Part shown: positions 32,231 through 40,198 of the stretch, in pieces
Layout: every line of letters begins with the position of its first letter
Numbering within the stretch: the first letter of the stretch is position 1
NCBI RefSeq assembly: GCF_023276355.1
Contig: NZ_JALLPL010000001.1
Location: 1,302,001 to 1,366,000, forward strand
Source of the DNA: Haloplanus sp. XH21
GTDB taxonomy: Archaea; Halobacteriota; Halobacteria; Halobacteriales; Haloferacaceae
Length of the DNA stretch: 64,000 bases
Direction: 5' to 3'
Translations under genes and position numbers: made by a program
The notes under the pieces: model-generated
What the model was told of the DNA's origin: nothing
What the model saw: the letters and a program-made list of their open reading frames with translations, nothing else
Database searches by the model: none

Positions 32231-33193
32231 CTACGGCGTCACGACGAGCTTGCCGAGGAAGCTCTCTTCCATCACGTCGCGGTGGGCGTCGGCCACCTCG
32301 TCCAGGTCGTACGTGCGGTCGACGGCGATCTCGATGTCGCCCTCGCCGAGCAGGTGGGCCACGCGCTCCAGCGGCCGAGCCAGGGCCGGCGTGTTGAACA
32401 TACTCATGAACTGGTAGGAGAGCTCCTTGCTCCGGGCGACGCCGTCGTTCGTGAAGCCGACTTCGGGGTCGTTCTCGCCGATGCCGACGATGCGGGCGCC
32501 CTGGGCGGCCACGTCGGCGTCGAACTGCAGGTAGTCGTCGAGGCGGTGGTCGAGGATCACGTCGGGGCTGCCCGCACTCGACTCCGTGACCGCCGCCTGC
32601 AGGTCGTCACGGGCGTAGTCGAGGACGGTGTCGGCGCCGAGCGCCTCGAGGCGGTCGTGGTACTCGGGCGCGGCGGTGGTGACCACCTGGGCACCGGTCG
32701 CGGCGGCGACTTGTACCGCTGCGTGGCCGACGCCACCGCTGCCGCCGTGAATCAGCGCGCTCTCGGCGGGTTCGAGGCCCGCGTGGTCGATGAGCGCGCG
32801 CCACGCGGTGACCGTCGCGACGCCCGCGCCGCCGGCTGCGACGGGGTCGACGCCCGCCGGAAGGCGCGCGAGGCGATCCGCCGGGACGGCGACGTACTCC
32901 GCGCAGGCGCCGTAGTGGTCCTTGCCCAGACCGGTGGCGACCACGCCGTCACCGACGCTCACGGAACCGACGGCGTCGCCGACGCCGACTGCCTCGCCCG
33001 CGGCGTCGACGCCGGGAATCATCGGGCGGGTGAAGGGCTGATACGCCCCCTCGCGGAAGTAGGTGTCCACGGGGTTGATCCCCGCGGCCGCGACCTCGAT
33101 CAGCACCTCATCCTCGGCCGGTTCCGGTCGCTCGATGTCGTCGACCTGCAGTACTTCGGGGCCGCCGTGTTCGTGGTATCGGACTGCGCGCAT
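32231..33193 (-). CDS. NADPH:quinone reductase / zinc-type alcohol dehydrogenase-like
   Basis: A 320-residue medium-chain reductase of the quinone-oxidoreductase (zeta-crystallin) type. It starts MRAVRYHEHGGPEVLQVDDI, has the GroES-like half with AAGINPVDTYFREGAY, and the nucleotide-binding GGSGGVGHAAVQVAAATGAQ (AxxGxxG variant). Zinc-binding cysteines of alcohol dehydrogenases are absent, as usual for quinone reductases. The ATG at 33193 has a TATA-like GTATTTATCC 25-30 bases upstream; an earlier ATG at 33310 would run through that promoter. The physiological acceptor is not known. Confidence 0.92.
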   Translation of the reverse strand: MRAVRYHEHGGPEVLQVDDIERPEPAEDEVLIEVAAAGINPVDTYFREGAYQPFTRPMIPGVDAAGEAVGVGDAVGSVSVGDGVVATGLGKDHYGACAEYVAVPADRLARLPAGVDPVAAGGAGVATVTAWRALIDHAGLEPAESALIHGGSGGVGHAAVQVAAATGAQVVTTAAPEYHDRLEALGADTVLDYARDDLQAAVTESSAGSPDVILDHRLDDYLQFDADVAAQGARIVGIGENDPEVGFTNDGVARSKELSYQFMSMFNTPALARPLERVAHLLGEGDIEIAVDRTYDLDEVADAHRDVMEESFLGKLVVTP

Positions 33194-33216
33194 AGCCGAA
33201 CCGTCGGTACAGGACG

Positions 33217-33226
33217 GGATAAATAC
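33217..33226 (-). promoter_or_regulatory. TATA box of the quinone reductase gene
   Basis: GTATTTATCC on the minus strand, about 24-33 bases before ATG 33193, supports that start. Confidence 0.5.
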
Positions 33227-33311
33227 TGTCGACTGCGGCGTCGAGTACTGGTGACGACTGTAACGATCGATACTACTAACTCCCGTTCGCCGAAACCTCC
33301 GATCGTTCACG

Positions 33312-34457
33312 ATGAAACTCCACGAGTACCAGGCGAAGGATGTCTTCGCCGACGCCGGGATTCCGACGCCGGAGTCCCGGCTTGCGACGAGCGTCGACGA
33401 GGCCGTCGACGCGGGGGGCGAGTTGGGCTACCCCGTCGCCGTCAAGGCGCAGGTGCACGTCGGCGGCCGCGGCAAGGCCGGTGGGATCGAGATCGTGACC
33501 GACGCGGACGGCCTCCGCGCGGCCGCCGACTCGATCCTGGGCATGGACCTCAAGGGCTATCACGTCGACCGCGTCCTGGTCGAGTCGGCGGTCGATTTCG
33601 TCGACGAACTCTATCTCGGCGTGACGATGGACCGGAGCGAGGGCGACCCCGTCGCGATGGTCTCCTCCGAGGGCGGCGTCGACATCGAGACGGTGGCCGA
33701 GGAGACGCCCGAAGCCATCGCCCGCGAGCATATCGACCCCGCGTTCGGGATGCATCCGTTCCAGGCGCGAAAGGCGGTGTACGAGGCCGGCATCCCGCGT
33801 GATGTCTCCCGCGCCGTCTCGAACGTCCTCGAGACGCTCTACGATCTCTGGGAGGACAACGACGCCAGCGAGGCCGAGATCAACCCGCTGATGGTGACCG
33901 ACGGGGGCGACGTCGTCGCCGCCGACGCAGTGATGAACGTCGACGACGACGCGCTCTTCCGCCACCCCGACCTCGCCGAGATGGAAGAGGAGTCGTACAC
34001 GGACGAACTCGAACGCAAAGCCGGCGAGTACGGCTTCGACTACGTTCGCCTCTCCGGCAACGTCGGAATCATCGGCAACGGCGCCGGTCTGGTGATGACG
34101 ACGCTCGACCTGGTGGATTACTACGGCGGCGAGCCCGCGAACTTCCTCGACATCGGCGGCGGCGCGAAGGCCGAACGCGTTGCCAACGCGCTCGATATGG
34201 TGTTCTCCGACGACAACGTCGACAGCGTCGTCTTCAACATCTTCGGAGGCATCACCCGCGGCGACGAGGTGGCCCGCGGCATCAACGAGGCGCTTCAGCA
34301 GTTCGACGGCATCCCGAAACCCGTCGTCGTCCGCCTCGCGGGCACCAACGCGGAAGAGGGCATGGAGATTCTGAACACCGACCTCGTGCTCGTCGAACGG
34401 ACGCTTGAGGGCGCGGTTCAGCGTGCCGTCGCCGAGGCCGAGGAGGTGGCGGAATGA
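33312..34457 (+). CDS. sucC: Succinate-CoA ligase (ADP-forming) subunit beta
   Basis: A 381-residue ATP-grasp subunit of succinyl-CoA synthetase, which makes ATP from succinyl-CoA in the citric-acid cycle. Landmarks: [19 protein letters not shown] at the start, [19 protein letters not shown] (nucleotide-binding), [20 protein letters not shown] (metal-binding) and [14 protein letters not shown] with [17 protein letters not shown] in the CoA-ligase domain. Length is normal. It pairs with SucD 82 bases downstream. Confidence 0.97.
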   Translation: MKLHEYQAKDVFADAGIPTPESRLATSVDEAVDAGGELGYPVAVKAQVHVGGRGKAGGIEIVTDADGLRAAADSILGMDLKGYHVDRVLVESAVDFVDELYLGVTMDRSEGDPVAMVSSEGGVDIETVAEETPEAIAREHIDPAFGMHPFQARKAVYEAGIPRDVSRAVSNVLETLYDLWEDNDASEAEINPLMVTDGGDVVAADAVMNVDDDALFRHPDLAEMEEESYTDELERKAGEYGFDYVRLSGNVGIIGNGAGLVMTTLDLVDYYGGEPANFLDIGGGAKAERVANALDMVFSDDNVDSVVFNIFGGITRGDEVARGINEALQQFDGIPKPVVVRLAGTNAEEGMEILNTDLVLVERTLEGAVQRAVAEAEEVAE

Positions 34458-34539
34458 GTTCCGTCGATCGCTTCCTCGCTCGCGGTGCTCGCGAGACTGC
34501 GCCCGACGACCTCACCCTCGCCACCGTGGGGTGGTTCGC

Positions 34540-35409
34540 GTGAGCGTCTTAGTCGATTCCGACACCCGCGTCGTGGTGCAGGGCATCACGGGCGGCGAGG
34601 GCGAGTTCCACGCCGAACAGATGATGGACTACGGCACGAACGTCGTCGCCGGCGCGGTGCCGGGGAAGGGCGGCCAGGCGGTCAACGGCGTCCCCGTCTA
34701 CGACACGGTTCACGAGGCGGTGCGCCAGGAGGACGCCGACGCCTCCGTGGTCCTCGTCCCGCCGGCGTTCGCGGCCGACGCCCTGTTCGAGGCGCTCGAC
34801 ACCTCGCTCGACCTGATCGTCGCCATCACCGAGGGCATTCCGACGCAGGACATGGCGACGGTGAACCGCCGGTTATCGGAAACCGACACCCACCTCGTCG
34901 GGCCGAACTGCCCCGGTCTCATCACCCCGGGCGAGGCGAAACTCGGCATCCTGCCGGGCAACATCTTCTCCGACGGCAACGTGGGGCTGGTCTCCCGGTC
35001 CGGGACGCTCACCTACCAGGTGGTCGACAACCTGACCAAACGCGGCATCGGGCAGACCACCGCCATCGGCATCGGCGGCGACCCCATCATCGGCACCTCC
35101 TTCATCGACGCCCTCGAACTCTTCGAGGACGACGAGGAGACGGAGGCCGTCGCCATGTGTGGCGAAATCGGCGGCGAAGACGAGGAGGCGGCCGCGAAGT
35201 TCATCGCCACCGAGATGGACACCCCCGTCGCTGCCTTCATCGCCGGGCGGACGGCACCACCGGGCAAGCGCATGGGACACGCCGGCGCTATCGTCTCCGG
35301 GAGCGGAACGGGCACCGCCCAGAGCAAGATCGACGCGCTCAACGACGCCGGCGTCCCCGTCGGTGACACGCCCGAAGAGGTCGCGGACCACATCGAGGGC
35401 TACCTGTAG
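34540..35409 (+). CDS. sucD: Succinate-CoA ligase (ADP-forming) subunit alpha
   Basis: A 289-residue alpha subunit starting at GTG 34540 ([20 protein letters not shown]). It has the CoA-binding Rossmann start ([15 protein letters not shown]), [20 protein letters not shown], and the second half with [24 protein letters not shown] and [17 protein letters not shown], where His is phosphorylated in the reaction. The length matches other SucD proteins with this start. The 82-base spacer after sucC includes GC-rich alternating CGCTCGCGG-type sequence of the kind common in haloarchaeal spacers. Confidence 0.97.
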   Translation: MSVLVDSDTRVVVQGITGGEGEFHAEQMMDYGTNVVAGAVPGKGGQAVNGVPVYDTVHEAVRQEDADASVVLVPPAFAADALFEALDTSLDLIVAITEGIPTQDMATVNRRLSETDTHLVGPNCPGLITPGEAKLGILPGNIFSDGNVGLVSRSGTLTYQVVDNLTKRGIGQTTAIGIGGDPIIGTSFIDALELFEDDEETEAVAMCGEIGGEDEEAAAKFIATEMDTPVAAFIAGRTAPPGKRMGHAGAIVSGSGTGTAQSKIDALNDAGVPVGDTPEEVADHIEGYL

Positions 35410-35428
35410 TCCGCGCCCGACGCCGACC

Positions 35429-36061
35429 GTGACCGACCCCGTTCGACGCTGTCCCGATCACGGCTACGTCGCCGGCGCGTGTCCCGACTGCGGGGCTGCC
35501 GGCGAGACGGTGCTTTCCGCCGACCGCCGCACCCGTCTCTCGAAGTTTCTGAGCGGCGCGCTTCGGCATTTTCCGGACGACGTGGGTCTCTCGCTCGACG
35601 ACCAGGGCTGGGTCGCGTGGGCGGATCTGGTGGCGGCCGTCCGTGATCACTACTCGTGGGCCGACGCGGATGCGGTTGCGGCCGTGGTGGCGACGGACCC
35701 GAAGGGGCGGTTCGAGCGCGAGGGCGACCGAATCCGGGCGGCCTACGGCCACTCCGTCGACGTGACGCTCGAACCGACCGACGCGCCGGTGCCGGACTGC
35801 CTGTATCACGGGACGGCGACGGAGAACGCCGACGCCATCGAGGACGAGGGACTGAAGCCGATGGGTCGCCAGCAGGTTCACCTCTCGGCGTCGGTCGAGG
35901 ACGCCCGCGAGGTGGGGCGGCGACACGCTCCCGACCCCGTGGTGTTCGCGGTCGACGCGGCGTCGCTCGTCGCCGACGGCCATCGGGTGACGAAACGCGG
36001 CCGTCAGACGTACACCGTCGACCGCGTGCCGCCGGCGTATCTATCGCGGCTGGACGGCTAG
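35429..36061 (+). CDS. kptA: RNA 2'-phosphotransferase KptA with N-terminal zinc ribbon
   Basis: A 210-residue KptA/Tpt1 enzyme, which removes an internal 2'-phosphate from RNA using NAD+, giving ADP-ribose cyclic phosphate. The conserved pieces are RRTRLSKFLSGALRHFPDDV (with the R-H pair), CLYHGTATENADAIEDEGLK, and QQVHLSASVEDAREVGRRH. Before the domain is a short zinc-ribbon-like segment with CPDHG and CPDCG near residues 8 and 18. It begins at GTG 35429, 19 bases after sucD. Its role in archaea, which splice tRNA without a 2'-phosphate, remains unclear. Confidence 0.92.
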   Translation: MTDPVRRCPDHGYVAGACPDCGAAGETVLSADRRTRLSKFLSGALRHFPDDVGLSLDDQGWVAWADLVAAVRDHYSWADADAVAAVVATDPKGRFEREGDRIRAAYGHSVDVTLEPTDAPVPDCLYHGTATENADAIEDEGLKPMGRQQVHLSASVEDAREVGRRHAPDPVVFAVDAASLVADGHRVTKRGRQTYTVDRVPPAYLSRLDG

Positions 36062-36897
36062 TCGGTCGTCACGTCGTCGGCGATGCGCTCGGTGTGGCTG
36101 TCGGTCGTCGAGTGGACCGCCGAGAGCGGGCCGCGGTACTGCGACCGGTAGCCGAACAGGACGCGGTGGCCCTCGTCGGACATGAGAACGGGCCAGAACT
36201 CCTCGTCCGCGGTGAGTGGGCCGCCGTCGACGGTGGCGAACGTCTCGCCCGGTTCGACGCGCTCGAAGTTCTCGCCGAGGAAGCGGTAGGTTCGCGTCGG
36301 CTCCTTGTGGATCGGTGCCGTCACCTGGTAGAAGTCGGGGTCGGGCGCCGGCGGGTCGCCCGGCAGCACGTCGGTCGTTCGGAGGAAGGCGAGCAGACAG
36401 TCGTGGGCGTTGTCGACGGCCGCCTCTGAGCCCTGCTTGCCGGCCTCGATGTCGACGAACCGGGGGAGTTCGACCGACCGCCCGTCGGAGACGACGCTGA
36501 AATCGACGACGGCCTCGACGGACAGGTGAGCGACCAGTTCGCGTTTTCGCTCGTTCAGATACGCCACGTTGGCGAAGGCGCGGTCGTACGACACCGTCGA
36601 GTGGATGCCGAGGGCGGTACAGCCCTCGACTTCGGCCATCAGCTCGGCCGCGAGTCGTTCCTCGTACTGGTCGCTGTCGGGGTCGCCGGGCAGCGATCGG
36701 TTCAGATCGGCGTCGATATACCGGACGCCCCGATCCAGCGCCCGTTCGTTGGCGACGATCAACTTCACCGGCCGGTCGACGTCGGGATCGGTGTCGAGAA
36801 AGCGATCGATGGCCCGGGCGCCACAGGGTTCGTCCCCGTGGACGGCACCCACGACGGCGACCTCGGGGGCCCCATCACCGATCGTGTGGACCTGCAT
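36058..36897 (-). CDS. Succinylglutamate desuccinylase/aspartoacylase family protein
   Basis: A 279-residue zinc hydrolase of the AstE/aspartoacylase (M14-like) family. Zinc and catalytic residues can be seen in VGAVHGDEPCGARA (His-Gly-Asp-Glu), YIDADLNRSLPGD (Asn-Arg substrate binding) and LGIHSTVSYD (zinc His). The C-terminal barrel domain is present (PIHKEPTRTYRFLGENFERV). These enzymes cleave N-acyl amino acids; the substrate here is not known. The ATG at 36897 is preferred to one 7 codons earlier. It overlaps the convergent kptA end by four bases. Confidence 0.87.
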   Translation of the reverse strand: MQVHTIGDGAPEVAVVGAVHGDEPCGARAIDRFLDTDPDVDRPVKLIVANERALDRGVRYIDADLNRSLPGDPDSDQYEERLAAELMAEVEGCTALGIHSTVSYDRAFANVAYLNERKRELVAHLSVEAVVDFSVVSDGRSVELPRFVDIEAGKQGSEAAVDNAHDCLLAFLRTTDVLPGDPPAPDPDFYQVTAPIHKEPTRTYRFLGENFERVEPGETFATVDGGPLTADEEFWPVLMSDEGHRVLFGYRSQYRGPLSAVHSTTDSHTERIADDVTTD

Positions 36898-37053
36898 ATA
36901 TATCGGTGGTCGGCCCACCCCCGAAAATCTGTCCCATCGCCGTGGACGATAACAAGGTTGATTGCCGTCGCCGGGGACACCACGCCTAATGAGGATTCGA
37001 TCCAGTAGGCCGGAGGTGAGGACGGCCGGCGCGACGCGCGGCCGTCGTCGCCG

Positions 37054-38235
37054 GTGAGCGGGTCACCGCTGCGGGCGCTCGCTCGCCGTCTCGCCGCCAG
37101 TGAGCCGCTGCCGACCGCGCCGCGCGCGATCCTCGGCCACTACGCCGACTCCGGGGAGTTCGACTACCGCGCGCTCCGGATCAAATCCGCTGTCGACGAC
37201 CGGATGGACGCCATCCTCGACGACGTGTACGCCGACATCGAGGCGGCGCTCGCAGACGAGTTCGGCGTCGCCGAGGACGCGATCGACTTTCGCTACGAGA
37301 CGAAACTCACGCTCCCCGCCGAACTGACGCTCGGGTACCTCTATCGCCGGGCGCTCTCGCGGTCGACGGCGGGCTACGACCCCATCGACGACGAGACGGG
37401 GATCCGCGCTCTCCTCGGCGACGGCGACGCCGATGCCCCCGCCAACCGCGAGGCACGGACGTACGTCGAACGCGCCGAGGAGGCGACGGCGCTCATCGTC
37501 CAGGCGCTGCTGGACGGCGACATGCGCGACGCGATCAACGACGACGAGTTCGAGGACTTCCACGTGTCGATACCGGAGACCGATCCAGCGCCACGACGCG
37601 TCGCGACGTGTGCCCAGACACACCTTCAGGGCGTCGTGGAGGCGGCGTTCGACCGCGCGCCCGACGCGGTTCGGGGCGCCTACGACGACGCCGTCGAACG
37701 CTCCGAGGCCCACCAGGAGCGCGACGCGGAGTTTCGGGCCATGTTCGCGGACGCCCTCGCGGGCGACGAGCGAGCGGTCGAGCGGATCGAGACGGAGTAC
37801 AAGTTCGCGCCGGTGTCGGACGAGGCGCCGTTTACCGGCCCGGAGCGCGACCTGCCGTATCTGAAAACCCAGTACGACCGGGTCGGCGTCATCTACGACG
37901 GGATGCTCGACGCCTATCGCGGCATCGGCTTCGACATCCCCGAGGCGTTCGGTCGGTCCATCGTCCTCGCCATCATCGGCGCACAGATCTGGCTGGACGA
38001 CATCGACGACTACGCCGACGACGTGGCCGAGGAGCAACTCACGCCGGTCACTGCGGAGTACGTACTCGCACCGAGCGACGAGGTCGCCTACGAGAACGTC
38101 GTCGACATCACGACGCGGTATTTCGACCTGGCTCGGGAGTACGCCGACGAGGCGGGGTCGCCACTCAACGGCATCGCCATCGAATATATTCTGCGGTCAG
38201 GGGATCCGTCGCGGCTACCGGGAAGCGGGACGTAG
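37054..38235 (+). CDS. Unknown protein with a prenyl-synthase-like aspartate motif
   Basis: I do not recognise this 393-residue protein. It is acidic and almost wholly helical, with no signal or long membrane segment. A first region (FDYRALRIKSAVDDRMDAIL DDVYADIEAAL) and the mid part are Glu/Ala-rich. Near the C-terminus it has IVLAIIGAQIWLDDIDDYAD (Asp run at about residues 315-323). This resembles the second aspartate-rich motif (GxxxQxxDDxxD) of isoprenoid synthases, which bind magnesium-diphosphate, but the first motif is not in a normal position. Start GTG 37054 is tentative. It is a single gene with no informative neighbours. Confidence 0.7.
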   Translation: MSGSPLRALARRLAASEPLPTAPRAILGHYADSGEFDYRALRIKSAVDDRMDAILDDVYADIEAALADEFGVAEDAIDFRYETKLTLPAELTLGYLYRRALSRSTAGYDPIDDETGIRALLGDGDADAPANREARTYVERAEEATALIVQALLDGDMRDAINDDEFEDFHVSIPETDPAPRRVATCAQTHLQGVVEAAFDRAPDAVRGAYDDAVERSEAHQERDAEFRAMFADALAGDERAVERIETEYKFAPVSDEAPFTGPERDLPYLKTQYDRVGVIYDGMLDAYRGIGFDIPEAFGRSIVLAIIGAQIWLDDIDDYADDVAEEQLTPVTAEYVLAPSDEVAYENVVDITTRYFDLAREYADEAGSPLNGIAIEYILRSGDPSRLPGSGT

Positions 38236-38436
38236 TTACGCGACGCCGCCGCCGCCGCCGGCGTACATCCGACCCACTTCCTCCAGATCCGTCGACCCAC
38301 AGCCGTCACACGACACTTCGTCCGGCCCGTCGCTGGTCGTGAACGTGGTGTCGCACTCGGTACATTCGTAGTCGTAGAGGACGGTCTCTTCTTCGTCAGG
38401 CGCCAGTAGTTCCTTCACCTTGTCCATGAGGCTCAT
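38236..38436 (-). CDS. FmdB-like small zinc-ribbon protein
   Basis: A 66-residue protein with one zinc ribbon: YECTECDTTF near residue 23 and CDGCGSTDLEEV near residue 43 supply four cysteines. The N-terminus MSLMDKVKELLAPDEEETV is acidic and the C-terminus is glycine-rich (MYAGGGGGV). It resembles the FmdB/zinc-ribbon 'regulatory' family. Its stop codon (38236-38238) starts directly after the stop of the convergent unknown gene. Function unknown. Confidence 0.75.
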   Translation of the reverse strand: MSLMDKVKELLAPDEEETVLYDYECTECDTTFTTSDGPDEVSCDGCGSTDLEEVGRMYAGGGGGVA

Positions 38437-38534
38437 ACACTACCACCAGATGGACGTTATCGATAATCATCCATAATTGTTCGTGTTACGAGGGCCAGCA
38501 AATCCTTTTGGTGCCCCGCTCGTTACGTCGGACC

Positions 38535-39119
38535 ATGTACGTCCGGGATGCCAAGAACCGAGACGAGGTCTGGTTGCTCGACCACATCGAGGAGATGGCC
38601 CTGGACGACGCCGCGTTCCGCTCTCGGGATTACGTCATCGCCGTCGACGAGGAGACGAACGAGCGGGCCGGCTTCGGCCGCGTGCGCATCCACAAGACCG
38701 ACGACGGCGACTACTGCGAACTCACGGGCGTCGGCGTCTTGCCCGCGTGGCGGGATCAGGGCGTCGGCGCCCACGTGATCGAACGCCTCGTCGAGACGGC
38801 CGCTGCCGACGGGTTCGACACGGTGTATTCGATCACCGACCGACCGAACTACCTCGCGCAGTTCGGCTTCGACCCCGTCGACACCGACGACCTCCCCGAG
38901 AAGATCCGCGATCGGGTGGAGACCAAACGCGAGACGGTCCAGCCCGACGCCGTGGCGATGCGACTCGCCGTCGACGACTTCACGATGCCCGACAGACTGC
39001 GCGACCGGTTCAAGGCCGCCACGCCACACGAGACGACCGAGGAGTCGGGACCGGAGGACGCCGAGGACTTCGGCATCGACCCCGAGAGCGCGACCTACAA
39101 GTACGACACCGGGAGCTGA
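38535..39119 (+). CDS. GNAT family N-acetyltransferase
   Basis: A 194-residue GNAT acetyltransferase, using acetyl-CoA. The core shows GFGRVRIHKTDDGDYCELTG (strand 4 region), GVGVLPAWRDQGVGAHVIER (the R/Q-x-x-G-x-G/A pyrophosphate loop, here RDQGVGAH) and FDTVYSITDRPNYLAQFGF (the YxxxGF end of the fold). The C-terminal 70 residues are an acidic helical extension (ESGPEDAEDFGIDPESATYK). Substrate unknown. The ATG at 38535 is preferred to one 9 codons earlier. Repeat copy B starts 12 bases after its stop. Confidence 0.9.
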   Translation: MYVRDAKNRDEVWLLDHIEEMALDDAAFRSRDYVIAVDEETNERAGFGRVRIHKTDDGDYCELTGVGVLPAWRDQGVGAHVIERLVETAAADGFDTVYSITDRPNYLAQFGFDPVDTDDLPEKIRDRVETKRETVQPDAVAMRLAVDDFTMPDRLRDRFKAATPHETTEESGPEDAEDFGIDPESATYKYDTGS

Positions 39120-39130
39120 ACCCCTCGCTT

Positions 39131-39212
39131 ATACGGATTAGTGGAAGTCAGTACCGGTGACTCGCCGATCCGTCTTGGCCACTCACCCGCAGACAGTTAC
39201 ACTAAGCCGTAT
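39131..39212 (-). repeat. 82-base structured element, copy B
   Basis: The ends ATACGGATTAGTG (39131-39143) and CACTAAGCCGTAT (39200-39212) pair over 13 positions with one mismatch. The inner stem (positions 24-30 with 53-59) pairs with one mismatch. It shares about three quarters of its bases with copy A. The end at 39212 is the TGA stop codon of the following minus-strand gene (39212-39214), in the context CTGATACGG. It lies between the 3' ends of two convergent genes. Confidence 0.75.
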
Positions 39213-39427
39213 CAGGTCCGGTCGTCGAGGAAGTCGGTGCTGAACGCGAGCCACGCCAGCACCGAACAGAAGAGGATGGGCGGGAGGATGGCGAAGGCCC
39301 ACAGCGGTTCGATCCCCCAGAACAGGAGCAAGAGCACGTCCGCCAGCCCCAGCAACAGAAACGGCGTCACCGCCAGCAGTGCGCGTCGCCGGTTCGGCGT
39401 CGTTTCCTCGCCCTGCGAGAGTGCCAT
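39212..39427 (-). CDS. Small two-helix membrane protein, unknown
   Basis: A 71-residue membrane protein. After a polar start (MALSQGEETTPNRRRALLAV) come two hydrophobic helices, about residues 15-36 (TPFLLLGLADVLLLLFWGI) and 41-63 (LWAFAILPPILFCSVLAWLA), then a short acidic end (STDFLDDRT). It resembles other haloarchaeal small membrane proteins of unknown role. Its stop codon coincides with the end of repeat copy B. No partner can be inferred; it faces away from cdd. Confidence 0.7.
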   Translation of the reverse strand: MALSQGEETTPNRRRALLAVTPFLLLGLADVLLLLFWGIEPLWAFAILPPILFCSVLAWLAFSTDFLDDRT

Positions 39428-39496
39428 ACTCGACCTGTGGCGGCCGCGAGTAAAAGCCCCTCGGGTGTACAGAGGGGAATCGCGACACGGCCGAGA

Positions 39497-39504
39497 GTAT
39501 ATAC
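39497..39504 (+). promoter_or_regulatory. TATA box of the cytidine deaminase gene
   Basis: GTATATAC lies 25-32 bases before the GTG at 39529, fitting a leaderless start. Confidence 0.5.
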
Positions 39505-39528
39505 CCGACCCGAGCGTACGCGACGAGC

Positions 39529-39957
39529 GTGACCGACGAACTCATCGAGCGCGCTCGCGACGCCCTCGACGCGGCGTACGTCCCCTACTCCGAGTACACG
39601 GTCGGTGCGGCGCTCCGCGCCGCCGACGGCACCGTCTTCGTGGGCTGTAACATCGAGAACGCCAACTTCAGCAACAGCCTCCACGCCGAGGAAGTCGCCA
39701 TCAGCGAGGCGATCAAAACCGACTACCGCGAGTTCGACCGCCTCGCGGTCACGTCGGGCGCCCGCGACGGCATCACCCCCTGTGGCATGTGCCGACAGAC
39801 GCTCTCGGAGTTCTGTGACGACGACCTTCGGATCGTCTGTGACGAGGGCGGCGACGAGACGAGCGAGTACACGCTCGGCGAACTGCTCCCGGCCGCTATC
39901 GGCCCCGAAACCCTCGCCAACGCCGCGCAGCAGCGCTCTGTCGGGGACTCTTCCTGA
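39529..39957 (+). CDS. cdd: Cytidine deaminase
   Basis: A 142-residue cytidine deaminase, converting (deoxy)cytidine to (deoxy)uridine with a zinc-activated water. The active site is complete: SLHAEEVAISEAI (zinc ligand His/Cys position and proton-donating Glu) and TPCGMCRQTLSEF (two zinc cysteines). YVPYSEYTVGAAL and GCNIENANFSNS bind the nucleoside. It starts at GTG 39529. With the uridine phosphorylase-like gene 240 bases on, it forms a pyrimidine nucleoside salvage locus. Confidence 0.96.
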   Translation: MTDELIERARDALDAAYVPYSEYTVGAALRAADGTVFVGCNIENANFSNSLHAEEVAISEAIKTDYREFDRLAVTSGARDGITPCGMCRQTLSEFCDDDLRIVCDEGGDETSEYTLGELLPAAIGPETLANAAQQRSVGDSS

Positions 39958-40002
39958 CGACCCCGAATCTTTTTGTGGGACCGATGACACTGTTTCGATA
40001 CG

Positions 40003-40134
40003 ATGGTACCGCTCACCGGTTCGGCGGACCCGACGGCACCAGCGACGTGCCCGTCCTGTGGGGCTGACGTGTTGAACGTTCAGGGGATCCACGCCTGTTC
40101 GGCCTGTCGCTGGATCGACCCGGACCACCGGTAG
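40003..40134 (+). CDS. Very small zinc-ribbon protein (43 residues)
   Basis: A 43-codon reading frame, MVPLTGSADPTAPATCPSCG at the start and ending CSACRWIDPDHR. It has two knuckles (CPSC at residues 16-19 and CSAC about 18 residues later) that should bind a single zinc ion, as in the many small CPxCG-type proteins of haloarchaea. A T-rich TCTTTTTG box lies about 27 bases before the ATG. It lies between cdd and udp on the same strand. Its function is unknown. The compact paired CxxC pattern makes chance unlikely. Confidence 0.65.
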   Translation: MVPLTGSADPTAPATCPSCGADVLNVQGIHACSACRWIDPDHR

Positions 40135-40198
40135 CCGCGTCGCTCCGGCCTGGACAGCACCCCGTCGCTATTTCACTGCCGTCCGCGTACGCCTGCGC

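Noticed and set aside
34458-34539. A gene or frameshifted extension between sucC and sucD
   Set aside because: The 82 bases have no conserved reading frame; SucD is full length from GTG 34540 and the GC-rich alternating sequence is ordinary spacer.
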